From: Massilia sp. PAMC28688
Lineage (GTDB): Bacteria; Pseudomonadota; Gammaproteobacteria; Burkholderiales; Burkholderiaceae_D
Reading direction: 5' to 3'
DNA: 64,000 nucleotides
Assembly (NCBI RefSeq): GCF_019443445.1
Contig: NZ_CP080378.1
Coordinates: 3,100,001 to 3,164,000, forward strand
Position 1 is the stretch's first letter. Each line of letters begins with the position of its first letter. The notes under the pieces are model-generated. The model worked only from the letters and a program-made list of their open reading frames with translations, made no database searches and was not told the origin of the DNA. Shown here in pieces: positions 47,697 to 56,732 of the stretch. A program made the translations under genes and the position numbers.

Positions 47697-49190
47697 ATGG
47701 AAAGTTTCATCAGCAGTCTTAACGGCATCATCTGGAGCCAGGGCTTGATTTACCTGTGCCTCGGTGCCGGCTTGTTTTATTCGATCCAGACACGATTCGT
47801 CCAGGTCAGGCTGTTCAAGGAAATGCTGCGCCTGCTGTTCAAGCGCAAGGAGTCGACGGCCGGCATCTCCTCCTTCCAGGCGCTGGCGGTCTCCCTCTCC
47901 GGCCGTGTGGGGGTGGGTAATATTGCCGGCGTGGCGGCAGCGATCGGCTTTGGCGGTCCGGGCGCAGTGTTCTGGATGTGGGTCGTGGCCTTCCTCGGCG
48001 CCAGCACCGCGTATGCAGAATCCACGCTGGGCCAGCTGTACAAAGTGGAAGAGAATGGCCAGTACCGCGGTGGATCAGCCTATTTCTTCGAGCGCTGCCT
48101 CGGCTGGCAATGGCTGGGGATTGTGTTTGCCATTGCAGCGGTGATTGCCTGCGGCATCTTCCTGCCCGGCGTACAAGCCAACGCGGTCGGCAATGCAGTG
48201 ACCCAGGTCTTTGGCGACGGCGTCATGGTCGACACTTTCCTGGGCCCTGCCGGTACCTACAAGCTGATCGGCCTGGGCGCCATTCTCACACTACTGGCGA
48301 TCATCATTTTTGGCGGCATCAAGCGCATCGCCCAGTTTGCCGAATTCGTCGTTCCCTTCATGGCACTTGGCTACATCATATTGGCGCTGATCGTCATCGG
48401 CATGAATGTCGACAGGCTGCCTGCCGTGTTTGGCCTGATATTTTCGGACGCCTTCACCGCGCAGGCCGGCTTCGGCGCGGCCATCGGCTGGGGCGTCAAG
48501 CGCGGCGTGTATTCCAATGAGGCAGGGCAGGGCACCGGCACCCATGCCGCCGCCGCTGCGGAAACCGAGCACCCATCGCAGCAGGGATTGGTCCAGGCGT
48601 TTTCCATCTACGTCGACACGCTGCTGGTGTGCACCGCAACCGCGCTGATGATCCTCATCACCAACCAATACAATGTGCAGGGAACGCTGCCTGCAGGTCA
48701 ATTCATTGTCCAGAACCTGCCTGCCGCCACGGAAATCGGTTCGGCTGCCTTTACCCAGATGGCGCTGCAGACCACGTTTGGCGGCTTCGGTCCCGTCTTT
48801 GTCGGCCTGGCCCTGTTCTTCTTTGCCTTTACCACCATCCTCGCCTATTACTACATTGCCGAAACCAACATCGCCTACCTGAACCGGTTCTTCAAGCGCG
48901 GCGTGCCGCTGGTGCTGGTCAAACTGGTGATCATGGCCATGGTTGCTTACGGTACCATCAACAGTGCCGGCTATATCTGGAACCTGGGCGATATCGGTGT
49001 TGGCCTCATGGCGTGGATCAATATCATCGGCATCCTGTTGATCTTTTTCGTTGCCAAGCCCACCATGCTGTGCCTGCGCGACTACGAGGCGCAGCTCAAG
49101 GCAGGCGGGCCGATCACGTTCGATCCCATCAAGCTCGGCATCAAGAATGCCAGCTTCTGGGAGCGCCGCGCGGCCGCGCGCAAGCAGTAA
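47697..49190 (+). CDS. Sodium:alanine/glycine symporter (AGCS family)
   Basis: A 497-residue transporter with about ten or eleven membrane helices. The AGCS signature is present: SGRVGVGNIAGVAAAIGFGGPGAVFWMWVVAF, and GVKRGVYSNEAGQGTGTHAAAAAE later. It imports alanine or glycine together with sodium. The start at 47697 follows GAAGAGG. A ~200-bp leader with a run of ten A residues near 47550 precedes it; I see no convincing glycine riboswitch there. Confidence 0.93.
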   Translation: MESFISSLNGIIWSQGLIYLCLGAGLFYSIQTRFVQVRLFKEMLRLLFKRKESTAGISSFQALAVSLSGRVGVGNIAGVAAAIGFGGPGAVFWMWVVAFLGASTAYAESTLGQLYKVEENGQYRGGSAYFFERCLGWQWLGIVFAIAAVIACGIFLPGVQANAVGNAVTQVFGDGVMVDTFLGPAGTYKLIGLGAILTLLAIIIFGGIKRIAQFAEFVVPFMALGYIILALIVIGMNVDRLPAVFGLIFSDAFTAQAGFGAAIGWGVKRGVYSNEAGQGTGTHAAAAAETEHPSQQGLVQAFSIYVDTLLVCTATALMILITNQYNVQGTLPAGQFIVQNLPAATEIGSAAFTQMALQTTFGGFGPVFVGLALFFFAFTTILAYYYIAETNIAYLNRFFKRGVPLVLVKLVIMAMVAYGTINSAGYIWNLGDIGVGLMAWINIIGILLIFFVAKPTMLCLRDYEAQLKAGGPITFDPIKLGIKNASFWERRAAARKQ

Positions 49191-49265
49191 GCAATCATTG
49201 TGATGACAGATGCGCCAGCTGAGGGGCGCATCGCCTTCGCCTAATCTAGTCAGTCGGGAGCGTGC

Positions 49266-50243
49266 ATGCTGGTCGATATCACCCTGGTCGTCGTTGGTCT
49301 TGTGGTGCTTGTGATCGGTGCCGAGGCACTGGTGCGGGGCGCCGCCTCGCTGGCGGCGCGGCTGAACATTCCGCCGCTCGTCATCGGCCTGACTGTTGTC
49401 TCGTTCGGCACCTCCGCGCCGGAACTGACCGTCAACCTGATTGCGGCATTCAACGGTTCACCCGACCTTGCGGTGGGCAACGTCGTTGGCAGCAATATCG
49501 GCAACATCCTGCTCATTCTCGGCGTGTGCGCCATGATTGTGCCGCTGGAAGTCAAGTCCTCGACGGTGTGGAAGGAAATCCCGTTTGCCCTCCTGGCCGT
49601 GGTGCTCGTGCTCATCATGGGCAATGACGCGTTCTTCGACGGTTTCGGCTACAACGCGCTGACACGGACCGATGGCATTGCGCTGCTCTCCCTCATGGGT
49701 ATTTTCATGTACTACGTGTACGGCCTTGCCATGAGCGAACGCGGCACCGCGCAGGAAATCAGCGACGTGGGCGAAGAGATCAAGACTTTTTCGGTGCCGG
49801 TATCGGCCGGCCTGACCCTTGCCGGCCTTGGCGGCCTGGTCTTGGGCGGGCATCTGCTCGTCACCGGCGCCGTCAACATAGCCAAGGCCGCTGGCCTGTC
49901 TGAAGCCTTGATCGGGCTGACCATCGTTGCCATTGGCACATCGCTTCCGGAGCTGGCGACCTCGGTCGTGGCAGCATTGAAAAAGCAGGCGGACATCGCC
50001 ATCGGCAATATCGTCGGCTCCAATATTTTCAATGTATTTTTTGTGCTTGGCGCCACCAGCACCATCACCGCCTTGCCCATTAACGCTACCCTGACAATCG
50101 ATATCCTGGTGTCGGTGGGCGCTACCGCCTTGCTGCTGCTGTTCATGTTCACCGGCGGTCGCCATCGGCTGGTGCGCTGGGAGGGGGCGCTGTTTCTGGC
50201 GCTGTACGCCGGCTACCTCGGCTACCTGATCAATCGCGGCTGA
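49266..50243 (+). CDS. Calcium/sodium antiporter (CaCA family, YrbG-like)
   Basis: A 325-residue membrane protein with two homologous halves of five helices. Both alpha repeats are visible: FGTSAPELTVNLIAAFNGSPDLAVGNVVGSNIGN and IGTSLPELATSVVAALKKQADIAIGNIVGSNIFN. It exchanges calcium for sodium or protons. It stands 75 bp after the AGCS gene in the same direction. The two sodium-linked transporters may be co-transcribed. Confidence 0.94.
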   Translation: MLVDITLVVVGLVVLVIGAEALVRGAASLAARLNIPPLVIGLTVVSFGTSAPELTVNLIAAFNGSPDLAVGNVVGSNIGNILLILGVCAMIVPLEVKSSTVWKEIPFALLAVVLVLIMGNDAFFDGFGYNALTRTDGIALLSLMGIFMYYVYGLAMSERGTAQEISDVGEEIKTFSVPVSAGLTLAGLGGLVLGGHLLVTGAVNIAKAAGLSEALIGLTIVAIGTSLPELATSVVAALKKQADIAIGNIVGSNIFNVFFVLGATSTITALPINATLTIDILVSVGATALLLLFMFTGGRHRLVRWEGALFLALYAGYLGYLINRG

Positions 50244-50278
50244 CCCTGGCCGCCGCCGCGCGAGGTGCCAACATATGC

Positions 50279-51562
50279 TTAGCGCAAGCCGCTGGCCAGG
50301 CGCGGCGAGGACAGCAGCTGCTTGAATGCGGCCCAGCGCTGCGCGCGTGCTGTTTCCGGGTCCTTTGACGTGCTGTGGCGCTCGATATACGCCTTTACCA
50401 GATCGGCACCCAGGTTGTAGTTAATGACATAGCTGCGGTTGGCATCGTAAAACGAGACCCGCTGCGCCGCTTTCTCGGGCGGGTACAGCTGCACATTCAC
50501 CAGCCACTCGATGGTTTGCTCCTTGTTCCACTTGCCTTCGAGGTAATGCATGGCGGCGTCATTGTCGGCATAACTGAGTTTGGCCGTCAGTTTGCGCAGC
50601 TGGGCGTATTGATCGGCCAGCGCAGGGTCAATGCCGGCCATCGGGAACAGCACTGTTTTTTCAAAAGCCAGGCGTTCTGCATCGGTGAAGGCCATGTCGA
50701 TACCGTAGTTGGCGCTGCCTTCGGCAATCAGGGACATCGGCGAATACAGCGGATAGACGCGGAACTCGGTCCACTTCCTGTCATTGACCAGCGTTTTTTC
50801 CAGCAGCGCGTTGTAGGCATGGTGGCCGGGGTAGCCTTCGTGGCAGCCCAGGTCGACGGCGCGGTCGACGTAAATGGGGAACTCGGTGTTTATCTGAATC
50901 AGGCTCTGGGAATTGCCCTTGTACCAGTTGTAGCCGCTCCATGGTTTGTTGGTGACAAATTCAAGCGCAAAGTTTTCATTGGCCGGCAGCGTGATGTACC
51001 TGGCCGTGCGTTCGCGGCACGCCTTGATGGCCGCATCGAACACGGGCTTGAGCTTATCCTTTGGAATGACGAACTTGCTGCGGTACGCCGCCAGCCGCTC
51101 GCTGACCGTGCCACTGCCGGGCAGCATCTGGTCGATCTGCCTGACGATACGCTGATAGTAGGCGCGTTCGTGGTGCGGCGACACCGCGTCATACAGCTGC
51201 CTGCTTTCTTCGTCAAACTTGAACTTTTTGCCGCTCAACATGTCGATGCGGGTGAGCATGGACTGCAACTGCTTTGTCAAAAAAGCGATGCGCAGGGCCT
51301 CGTCGGCATTGGCCGGGCGCTGTGGCGCCAGTTCCTTCAGGGCCAGTGCGATCTGCGCGCGAATTGCCGGCAAACCCTGGCGCTCCTTCGTTACTTGCTC
51401 CTGTAATTGCGGCGGGCCGTAATACGCGTCCACGTAGGCCGGATCATGCACGCCGATGGCGAGAACCAGCTTGGTGTAGCGCTCAGCAATATCCTGAACA
51501 GTTGCGGCAAAAGCGCTGCCGGCAAATGCCATGGCGACGACGGCAAACAAGGATTTTTTCAT
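50279..51562 (-). CDS. Exported DUF885 family peptidase-like protein
   Basis: A 427-residue protein with a signal peptide ending at AFA-A (about 20). The DUF885 motif HEGYPGHH at 241-248 resembles a zinc-binding site; another marker is GIDMAFTDAERLAF. The start at 51562 gives the signal peptide; the frame runs further upstream through the tRNA-Lys terminator and was not used. Members of this family are suspected metallopeptidases; proof is limited. It reads convergently with the antiporter gene, 35 bp away. Confidence 0.87.
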   Translation of the reverse strand: MKKSLFAVVAMAFAGSAFAATVQDIAERYTKLVLAIGVHDPAYVDAYYGPPQLQEQVTKERQGLPAIRAQIALALKELAPQRPANADEALRIAFLTKQLQSMLTRIDMLSGKKFKFDEESRQLYDAVSPHHERAYYQRIVRQIDQMLPGSGTVSERLAAYRSKFVIPKDKLKPVFDAAIKACRERTARYITLPANENFALEFVTNKPWSGYNWYKGNSQSLIQINTEFPIYVDRAVDLGCHEGYPGHHAYNALLEKTLVNDRKWTEFRVYPLYSPMSLIAEGSANYGIDMAFTDAERLAFEKTVLFPMAGIDPALADQYAQLRKLTAKLSYADNDAAMHYLEGKWNKEQTIEWLVNVQLYPPEKAAQRVSFYDANRSYVINYNLGADLVKAYIERHSTSKDPETARAQRWAAFKQLLSSPRLASGLR

Positions 51563-51673
51563 GGACAAATCTCGAGTGGAGGTTGCGCCATTATGCATGA
51601 GGTTTTGGCAGGCGCTCTCGAAACTCGGGCGATGGCAGTCTTGGAACATGGCCGCCAGAGAGCGGGCAGAATG

Positions 51674-51705
51674 CAAAAAGCCCACGAACCGAAATTCGTG
51701 GGCTT
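51674..51705 (-). terminator. Intrinsic terminator of the tRNA-Lys gene
   Basis: AAGCCCACGAA (51678-51688) pairs with TTCGTGGGCTT (51695-51705). Read on the minus strand it ends in TTTTT and lies 12 bp after the tRNA 3' end. Confidence 0.88.
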
Positions 51706-51717
51706 CTTGTGTATTCG

Positions 51718-51793
51718 TGGTAGGCCGTGCGGGATTCGAACCTGCGACCAACGGATTAAAAGTCCGCTGCTCTACCAGCTGAGCTAACGACCC
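51718..51793 (-). tRNA. tRNA-Lys (anticodon TTT)
   Basis: A 76-nt tRNA read leftward. It begins GGGTCGTTAGCTCAGC and includes the D arm GCTCAGCTGGTAGAGC, the anticodon stem with CTTTTAA (anticodon TTT, Lys), the T arm GCAGGTTCGAATCCCGC... and an encoded 3' CCA. The acceptor stem closes GGGTCGT with ACGGCCT (a G-U and mismatch level that is normal). The -10-like box at 51805-51810 lies just upstream. Confidence 0.97.
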
Positions 51794-51804
51794 GAAGAGG
51801 CAGC

Positions 51805-51810
51805 ATTATA
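51805..51810 (-). promoter_or_regulatory. -10 box of the tRNA-Lys promoter
   Basis: On the minus strand TATAAT stands 11 bp before the tRNA 5' end. The -35 region is weak. This perfect -10 box makes a dedicated tRNA promoter likely. Confidence 0.7.
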
Positions 51811-51875
51811 GCCGACGTTTTCGATTTCCGCTAGGCAGTTTTTTTGCGCGTGCTGGGGCGCTCCCGCTCTGCCAC

Positions 51876-53723
51876 TTAATTGGTCAGCTTGGCCGTGACC
51901 TTCAAGACTTCTTCGGCCGTGGTCACCCCTTCCATGATCTTGTAGGCACCGGCAATGCGCAGCGGCTTCATGCCGTCTTCCACGGCGCGGGCCCGCAGCG
52001 CGTTCAGGTCGGTCTGCGCGCCGATCATGCTGGTAAAGCCTTCCGAGACGGTCAGCAGCTCGTACAAGCCGGTACGCCCGCGGTAACCCGTCTGGCGGCA
52101 TTCGGGGCAGCCGATTGGCCGGTACACTTTCTCCGGCTTGGGCAGCTTCCAGGCGCCGCCAATGCTGTCCCACACATCGTCCTTGACCTCGCCGTCATCC
52201 TTCTTGCAATGCGGGCACAGGGTGCGTACCAGGCGCTGCGCCATGATGCCGATCAGCGTCGCTTCCAGCAGGTAGTGCGGCACACCCAGTTCAAGCAGGC
52301 GCATCACGGCCGCCGGCGCATCATTGGTGTGCAGGGTGGACAGCACCAGGTGGCCGGTCAGCGCGGCCTGGATTGCCATCTCGGCCGTCGCCAGGTCGCG
52401 GATCTCGCCCACCATGATGATGTCCGGATCTTGCCGCATGAGCGCCTTGACGCCATCGGCAAACGAGAGGTCAATGCCCGGCTGCACCTGCATCTGGTTA
52501 AAGCTCGGCTCCACCATCTCGATCGGGTCTTCCACCGTGCACACGTTCACCTCCGACGTGGCCAGGGCCTTGAGCGTGGTGTACAGGGTGGTGGTCTTGC
52601 CCGAACCGGTAGGGCCGGTGACCAGGATGATGCCGTGCGGGCGCACCGTCAGGCTGTCCCAGCGCATCGCATCGTCTGTTGGAAAGCCCAGTTCCGGCAA
52701 GGTCTTGACCACGACTTCCGGGTCAAAAATACGCATTACCAGCTTTTCGCCAAAGGCGGTCGGCATGGTGGCCAGGCGCAGTTCCACTTCCTGCCCGCCC
52801 AGCGTGCGCGTCTTGATGCGGCCATCCTGGGGGCGCCGCTTTTCAATCACGTCCATGCGCCCCAGCAGCTTGATGCGGGCCGTCATGGCAATCATGACCA
52901 CGGCCGGCACCTGGTAGACCTGGTGCAGCACGCCGTCGATGCGAAAGCGGATCGAGGCAATCTCGCGCTTCGGCTCCAGGTGAATGTCGGAAGCGCGCTG
53001 CTCGAAGGCATACTGCCAGAGCCAGTCAACAATGTTGACGATGTGCTGGTCGTTGGCGTCGAGCTTGTTCGACTTGCCCAATTCCACCAGCTGCTCGAAG
53101 TTGTTGCGCAGCGCCAGGTCCTGGCCCTTGGACTTGTTGGCGTCGCGGATCGACTTGGCCAGGCTGAAAAACTGGGAAATATACTGCGAAATGTCGAGCG
53201 GGTTGGCAATGACCAGTTCCACATCGCGCCGCGCGACCTTGGCAATCTCGCGTTCCCATTCGATGGCGAAGGGGTCGGCCGTGGCGACCACCAGCTTGGT
53301 CGGCGTCATTTCCACCGGCAAGATGTTAAAGCGCGCCGCGTAACTGGCTGACATCACGTCGGCCACCTTGGTGAAGTCGATCTTGAGCGGGTCGATCCGG
53401 ATAAAGGTCAGCTTGACCTTGCCGGCAAACCATTCGGTGAGCACGTCCAGCGTCATCAAGCGGCCCGGCTCGCGTTCCGATACCAGCTTGCAGTGCGCCA
53501 CGGCCGCCAGCGGGTGCATATTGCCCACCGCTGTCTTGAGGATGCCCTGGGCATGGGTGTAATGGGCCTTGACGGTGGACTTCTGGACGATGCCGTCTTC
53601 CAGCAGCCAGGTGAAGATGGTGTGCAGGTCGGTGGCCTTCGGGCGCGCCGGCCGCGCTTGCGGGGCAGCGCCAGGTGCAGCGGCGTGTGTGTCGACAGTC
53701 AAGCCAGTTCCTCCGGTTGTCAC
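51876..53723 (-). CDS. GspE/PilB-type secretion or pilus ATPase, orphan
   Basis: A 615-residue ATPase of the type II secretion/type IV pilus superfamily. N-terminal regulatory part (1-200), then the ATPase core: Walker A GPTGSGKTTT at 370-379, Asp box CTVEDP (395-400), Walker B PDIIMVGEIRD (433-443), and His box HLVLSTLHTND. A zinc motif of four Cys follows (503, 506, 539, 542). No gsp or pil genes are adjacent, so it is an orphan. It overlaps the spermidine-synthase-like gene by four bases. Confidence 0.93.
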   Translation of the reverse strand: MTTGGTGLTVDTHAAAPGAAPQARPARPKATDLHTIFTWLLEDGIVQKSTVKAHYTHAQGILKTAVGNMHPLAAVAHCKLVSEREPGRLMTLDVLTEWFAGKVKLTFIRIDPLKIDFTKVADVMSASYAARFNILPVEMTPTKLVVATADPFAIEWEREIAKVARRDVELVIANPLDISQYISQFFSLAKSIRDANKSKGQDLALRNNFEQLVELGKSNKLDANDQHIVNIVDWLWQYAFEQRASDIHLEPKREIASIRFRIDGVLHQVYQVPAVVMIAMTARIKLLGRMDVIEKRRPQDGRIKTRTLGGQEVELRLATMPTAFGEKLVMRIFDPEVVVKTLPELGFPTDDAMRWDSLTVRPHGIILVTGPTGSGKTTTLYTTLKALATSEVNVCTVEDPIEMVEPSFNQMQVQPGIDLSFADGVKALMRQDPDIIMVGEIRDLATAEMAIQAALTGHLVLSTLHTNDAPAAVMRLLELGVPHYLLEATLIGIMAQRLVRTLCPHCKKDDGEVKDDVWDSIGGAWKLPKPEKVYRPIGCPECRQTGYRGRTGLYELLTVSEGFTSMIGAQTDLNALRARAVEDGMKPLRIAGAYKIMEGVTTAEEVLKVTAKLTN

Positions 53724-54514
53724 TGCATGGCGTCAAGCGCCGCCTTGATGCCCTTGACCCAGGTTTTCGCGGGCAATTTGGTGGCTGCGTGAATCTGCGC
53801 CGCGCGCGCGGCCAGGGCGTCCAGGTCCAGCACGGGACGCGACTGGAAGCAGATGGCCACTACATTACCATCATGCACCTCGGGCAGGCACAGCACATAG
53901 TCAAACGCGAATTTCATGGCCTTGATGTTGCGTGCAAAGCTGGGATGGTCGCCAAACAGGTTGACCGTCATGATCCCGCCCGGTGCCAGGCAGGCATGGC
54001 AGGCGCTGTAGAACTCGGGCGTGTCGAGCACCGGCCCGCGCGCGGTGGCGTCGTACAGGTCGCACTGCAGCACGTCAAAGGCGGCAAGGTTGGCCGGATC
54101 GCTGACAAAGTCAAGCGCATCCATTTCCAGCACATGTAGCCGCTCGTCGTTGGGCGGCAGCTTGAACATGGAGGCGCAGATGGCCAGCACGGACGGGTTC
54201 AGTTCCACAGCGCTCACGCGCGCTTGCGGAAACTGGCGGTAGCAGAATTTGGTGAGGGCGGCGGTGCCCAGGCCCAGCTGGGCGATGGCGCGCGGCTGCG
54301 CGATGAACAGCATCCACGCCATCATTTGCTGGGCATATTCCAGCTCGGGCCAGTCCGGTTTGCGGATGCGCATGGCGCCTTGCACCCATTCGGTGCCGAA
54401 GTGCAGGTAGCGCACGCCATCCTGTTCCGACAGGGTGACCGGGGCAAACTTGGGCTTGCGCGCCGGGCGGCGCGAGGATTCGACTTGTTCGATGGATTTA
54501 CGTTTGATGAGCAT
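53720..54514 (-). CDS. Spermidine synthase-like methyltransferase-fold protein
   Basis: A 264-residue protein with the polyamine-synthase-like Rossmann core: QPRAIAQLGLGTAALTKFCYRQFPQARVSAVELNP holds the nucleotide-binding loop, and FDVLQCDLYDATARGPVLDTPEFY carries the acidic residues. The residues that bind putrescine in SpeE are not obvious, so its substrate is unclear. The ATG at 54514 is preferred (AGGTCACT before it); the longer start has no site. It is translationally coupled (ATGA overlap) to the GspE/PilB-type gene. Confidence 0.8.
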   Translation of the reverse strand: MLIKRKSIEQVESSRRPARKPKFAPVTLSEQDGVRYLHFGTEWVQGAMRIRKPDWPELEYAQQMMAWMLFIAQPRAIAQLGLGTAALTKFCYRQFPQARVSAVELNPSVLAICASMFKLPPNDERLHVLEMDALDFVSDPANLAAFDVLQCDLYDATARGPVLDTPEFYSACHACLAPGGIMTVNLFGDHPSFARNIKAMKFAFDYVLCLPEVHDGNVVAICFQSRPVLDLDALAARAAQIHAATKLPAKTWVKGIKAALDAMQ

Positions 54515-54632
54515 AGAGTGACCTGGTTCGATCATCTATTATCCGGTGGGGGTTGCGTGCGTGCAAGCGAAAGCGCACGGCGCCTCCGCTCCTGCATGCC
54601 AAGGCCCCCGGCCAGCCAGCGCCTTGCCCGGA

Positions 54633-55196
54633 TCAGTACACGTCCGGCTCGACCGTCACGCGCAGGCGGATGCGCTCGCCCGGATCGCGCTGGGTAAAGG
54701 TGGTGTAGCTGCGGCCGCGGTAGTCGTACGTCACGTCATAGCCGGTGGTGCGCGACTCCCACGCGTCCACCGTGCGGCACTGGCGGATTGCCTGTTCTTG
54801 CGGATAATCGTTGTAGCGCTCATCCTGGCGCCCATACCGGCGGTCATCGACGGGCTGGCCATTGTTGCTGATGCGGTCGCCCGCCATGGCACCGGCCACC
54901 GCGCCGATGGCCGTGGCGGCCGCGCGGCCGCTGCCGCCGCCCACCTGGTTGCCGATCACGCCGCCGGCAATGGCGCCAAGGATGGCGCCGCCGGCGTTGC
55001 GCTGGGGCTGCTGGTAGCCGCGCTGCTGATGCGGCACCGGAACGTATTCGGTGCGGCATTCCTCGCGCGGCTGGCGGATCTGTTCCACCCGCGGCTGGGC
55101 GCGGATGACGCGGCCATACTCTTCAAACTGGGCCGCCTGCGAGGGCAGGGCGGTGGCGCCAAGGGAGCAGAGAATCAATGCAGTGTGCAGTTTCAT
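54633..55196 (-). CDS. Glycine-zipper 2TM (17-kDa antigen-like) exported protein
   Basis: A 187-residue protein with a signal peptide ending at SQA-A (about 22). Residues ~68-105 are a glycine zipper: NAGGAILGAIAGGVIGNQVGGGSGRAAATAIGAVAGAMAGD, the pattern of Rickettsia 17-kDa antigen-like proteins, which insert in or span the outer membrane. A C-terminal domain (QEQAIRQCRTVDAWESRTTGYDVTYDYRGR) is typical of this group. The ATG at 55196 gives the signal peptide. Function is unknown. Confidence 0.88.
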   Translation of the reverse strand: MKLHTALILCSLGATALPSQAAQFEEYGRVIRAQPRVEQIRQPREECRTEYVPVPHQQRGYQQPQRNAGGAILGAIAGGVIGNQVGGGSGRAAATAIGAVAGAMAGDRISNNGQPVDDRRYGRQDERYNDYPQEQAIRQCRTVDAWESRTTGYDVTYDYRGRSYTTFTQRDPGERIRLRVTVEPDVY

Positions 55197-55548
55197 GGTG
55201 TGCCTTTCAGTCAGGACGGCGTGTGGGACATCTGGCTTTTCGCCATGGTGATATGGTATCGCTGCCGCCGCTGTTGTCACGATCTCCCTAGCAACAAGAT
55301 GTAACAGCTGGCATGCATATGGGGAGGGCACCGCAAAATGGCGGGGCTTGTTCGTTTTCTGCCGCTAGTTTTAGGTAAAACCTTCTGATTATTAACAAAT
55401 ATTGCGTTTGAAATCACATTCGGGTTGATTCACGTTACACAAAACGTTACCCTTATACGCGTAGGGGGTATATTGGCGCGTGGCAACCATAAGTCACGGC
55501 ATTCGCATCTTGAAAGCTGGCTCGACACACAGGACGACTGAGGGAATA
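55197..55548. other. Intergenic region between glycine-zipper gene and barstar gene
   Basis: About 352 bp between two divergent genes. It contains an AT-rich block (55370-55460) and two direct copies of ACGTTAC at 55432 and 55444, 12 bp apart. No ORF is supported. A promoter for each neighbour is likely here, but I cannot place boxes with confidence. Confidence 0.5.
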
Positions 55549-55947
55549 ATGAGTTTGTTGATAACAGTGCCGCCCAACCTAGTGCAGTCCATCCGTGCTT
55601 TCCGTGTCGTGGAATTGCAGGAGGAAGCCGTGCGCCTTGGCCAGCACTTTCTCTACGCTCATTGCGCCAATACCCTGACCAAGCAGCAAGTGTGCGCCCG
55701 CATTGGCGAAAGCTTTTACTTTCCCAAGCCGGCAGGCAAGAATTTTGATGCCCTGCGCGAGTCCCTGACCGAGACCATCAACAAGGCCGGTCCTCAGCCC
55801 GGTTTCATTGTCGTGATCGAGCAGTTACCCAACACCCAAAAGTTCGACAAGGAAGCGCGCGAAACCCTGCTCGACGTATTTCGCGATGCTGCCGATTTCT
55901 GGGCCGAAAAGAAGGTCCCGTTTCGCGTCTTTTACTCGTTCGAGTAA
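55549..55947 (+). CDS. Barstar family RNase inhibitor, orphan
   Basis: A 132-residue cytoplasmic protein of the barstar family. It shows the conserved FYFPKPAGKNFDALRESLTE pattern (barnase-contact helix) and the C-terminal FWAEKKVPFRVFYSFE. The ATG at 55549 follows GAGGGAATA. Barstar blocks barnase-type guanyl RNases, and in related genomes such a nuclease gene often lies next to it. No barnase-like gene is in the neighbourhood, so it is an orphan inhibitor here. Confidence 0.88.
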   Translation: MSLLITVPPNLVQSIRAFRVVELQEEAVRLGQHFLYAHCANTLTKQQVCARIGESFYFPKPAGKNFDALRESLTETINKAGPQPGFIVVIEQLPNTQKFDKEARETLLDVFRDAADFWAEKKVPFRVFYSFE

Positions 55948-56039
55948 GGTCTCGCCCGGCGCGGCGCGCTCTGCTGCGCTGCAACATATTTAGTTCCTGA
56001 GGTTGGATCGGTCCGCTGCTCGGGGTACAATGCCGCCTT

Positions 56040-56675
56040 ATGAAAAATATTGTCATCCTCATTTCCGGTCGCGGAAGCAATATGGAAGCCGTCGTGCATG
56101 CCGCGCGCAATGAGCAGTGGCCGGCCCGCATTGCCGCCGTGATCAGCAACAGGGCCGATGCCAAGGGCCTGGCGTTTGCCGCCGCCCATGGCATTCCGAC
56201 TGCGGTGGTGGCCAATAAGGCGTACCCGAGCCGCGAACAGTTCGACGCCGCGCTGCAGCAGGTCATCGACGGCTTTGCGCCCGACCTGGTGGTACTGGCC
56301 GGTTTCATGCGCATCCTGACGCCGGCCTTTGTGGAACACTATGCCGGTCGGATGCTCAATATCCATCCCTCGCTGCTGCCCCTGTTTCCTGGCCTGCATA
56401 CACACCAGCAGGCACTGGACGCGGGCGAGACGGTCCACGGCGCCACGGTCCATTTCGTGACGGCCGAACTCGATCATGGTCCCGTGGTGGACCAGGCGGT
56501 GGTGCCGGTGCTGCCGGGCGACACGGAAGCATCGCTGGCCGCGCGCGTGCTGGTACAGGAGCATGTGCTGTATCCGCGCGCCATCCGCATGTTTATCGAG
56601 GGCCGGCTCACGATTGACAATGGCACCGTGCAGATTGCAGCGGCGCCCGGGGTACCGGCCACGGCGAGCGCCTGA
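56040..56675 (+). CDS. purN: Phosphoribosylglycinamide formyltransferase
   Basis: A 211-residue enzyme of purine synthesis that transfers the formyl group of 10-formyl-THF to GAR. It begins MKNIVILISGRGSNMEAVV, has the catalytic Asn/His pair in NIHPSLLPLFPGLHT and the following HGATVHFVTAELDHGPVV. Length is normal. It uses the folate product of folD, though the genes are far apart. It lies 93 bp after barstar on the same strand. Confidence 0.97.
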   Translation: MKNIVILISGRGSNMEAVVHAARNEQWPARIAAVISNRADAKGLAFAAAHGIPTAVVANKAYPSREQFDAALQQVIDGFAPDLVVLAGFMRILTPAFVEHYAGRMLNIHPSLLPLFPGLHTHQQALDAGETVHGATVHFVTAELDHGPVVDQAVVPVLPGDTEASLAARVLVQEHVLYPRAIRMFIEGRLTIDNGTVQIAAAPGVPATASA

Positions 56676-56732
56676 AGCACGGCTCACTACCGCAGATACA
56701 GCAAATACAGTACTACTAACCGAAGGAATTCC

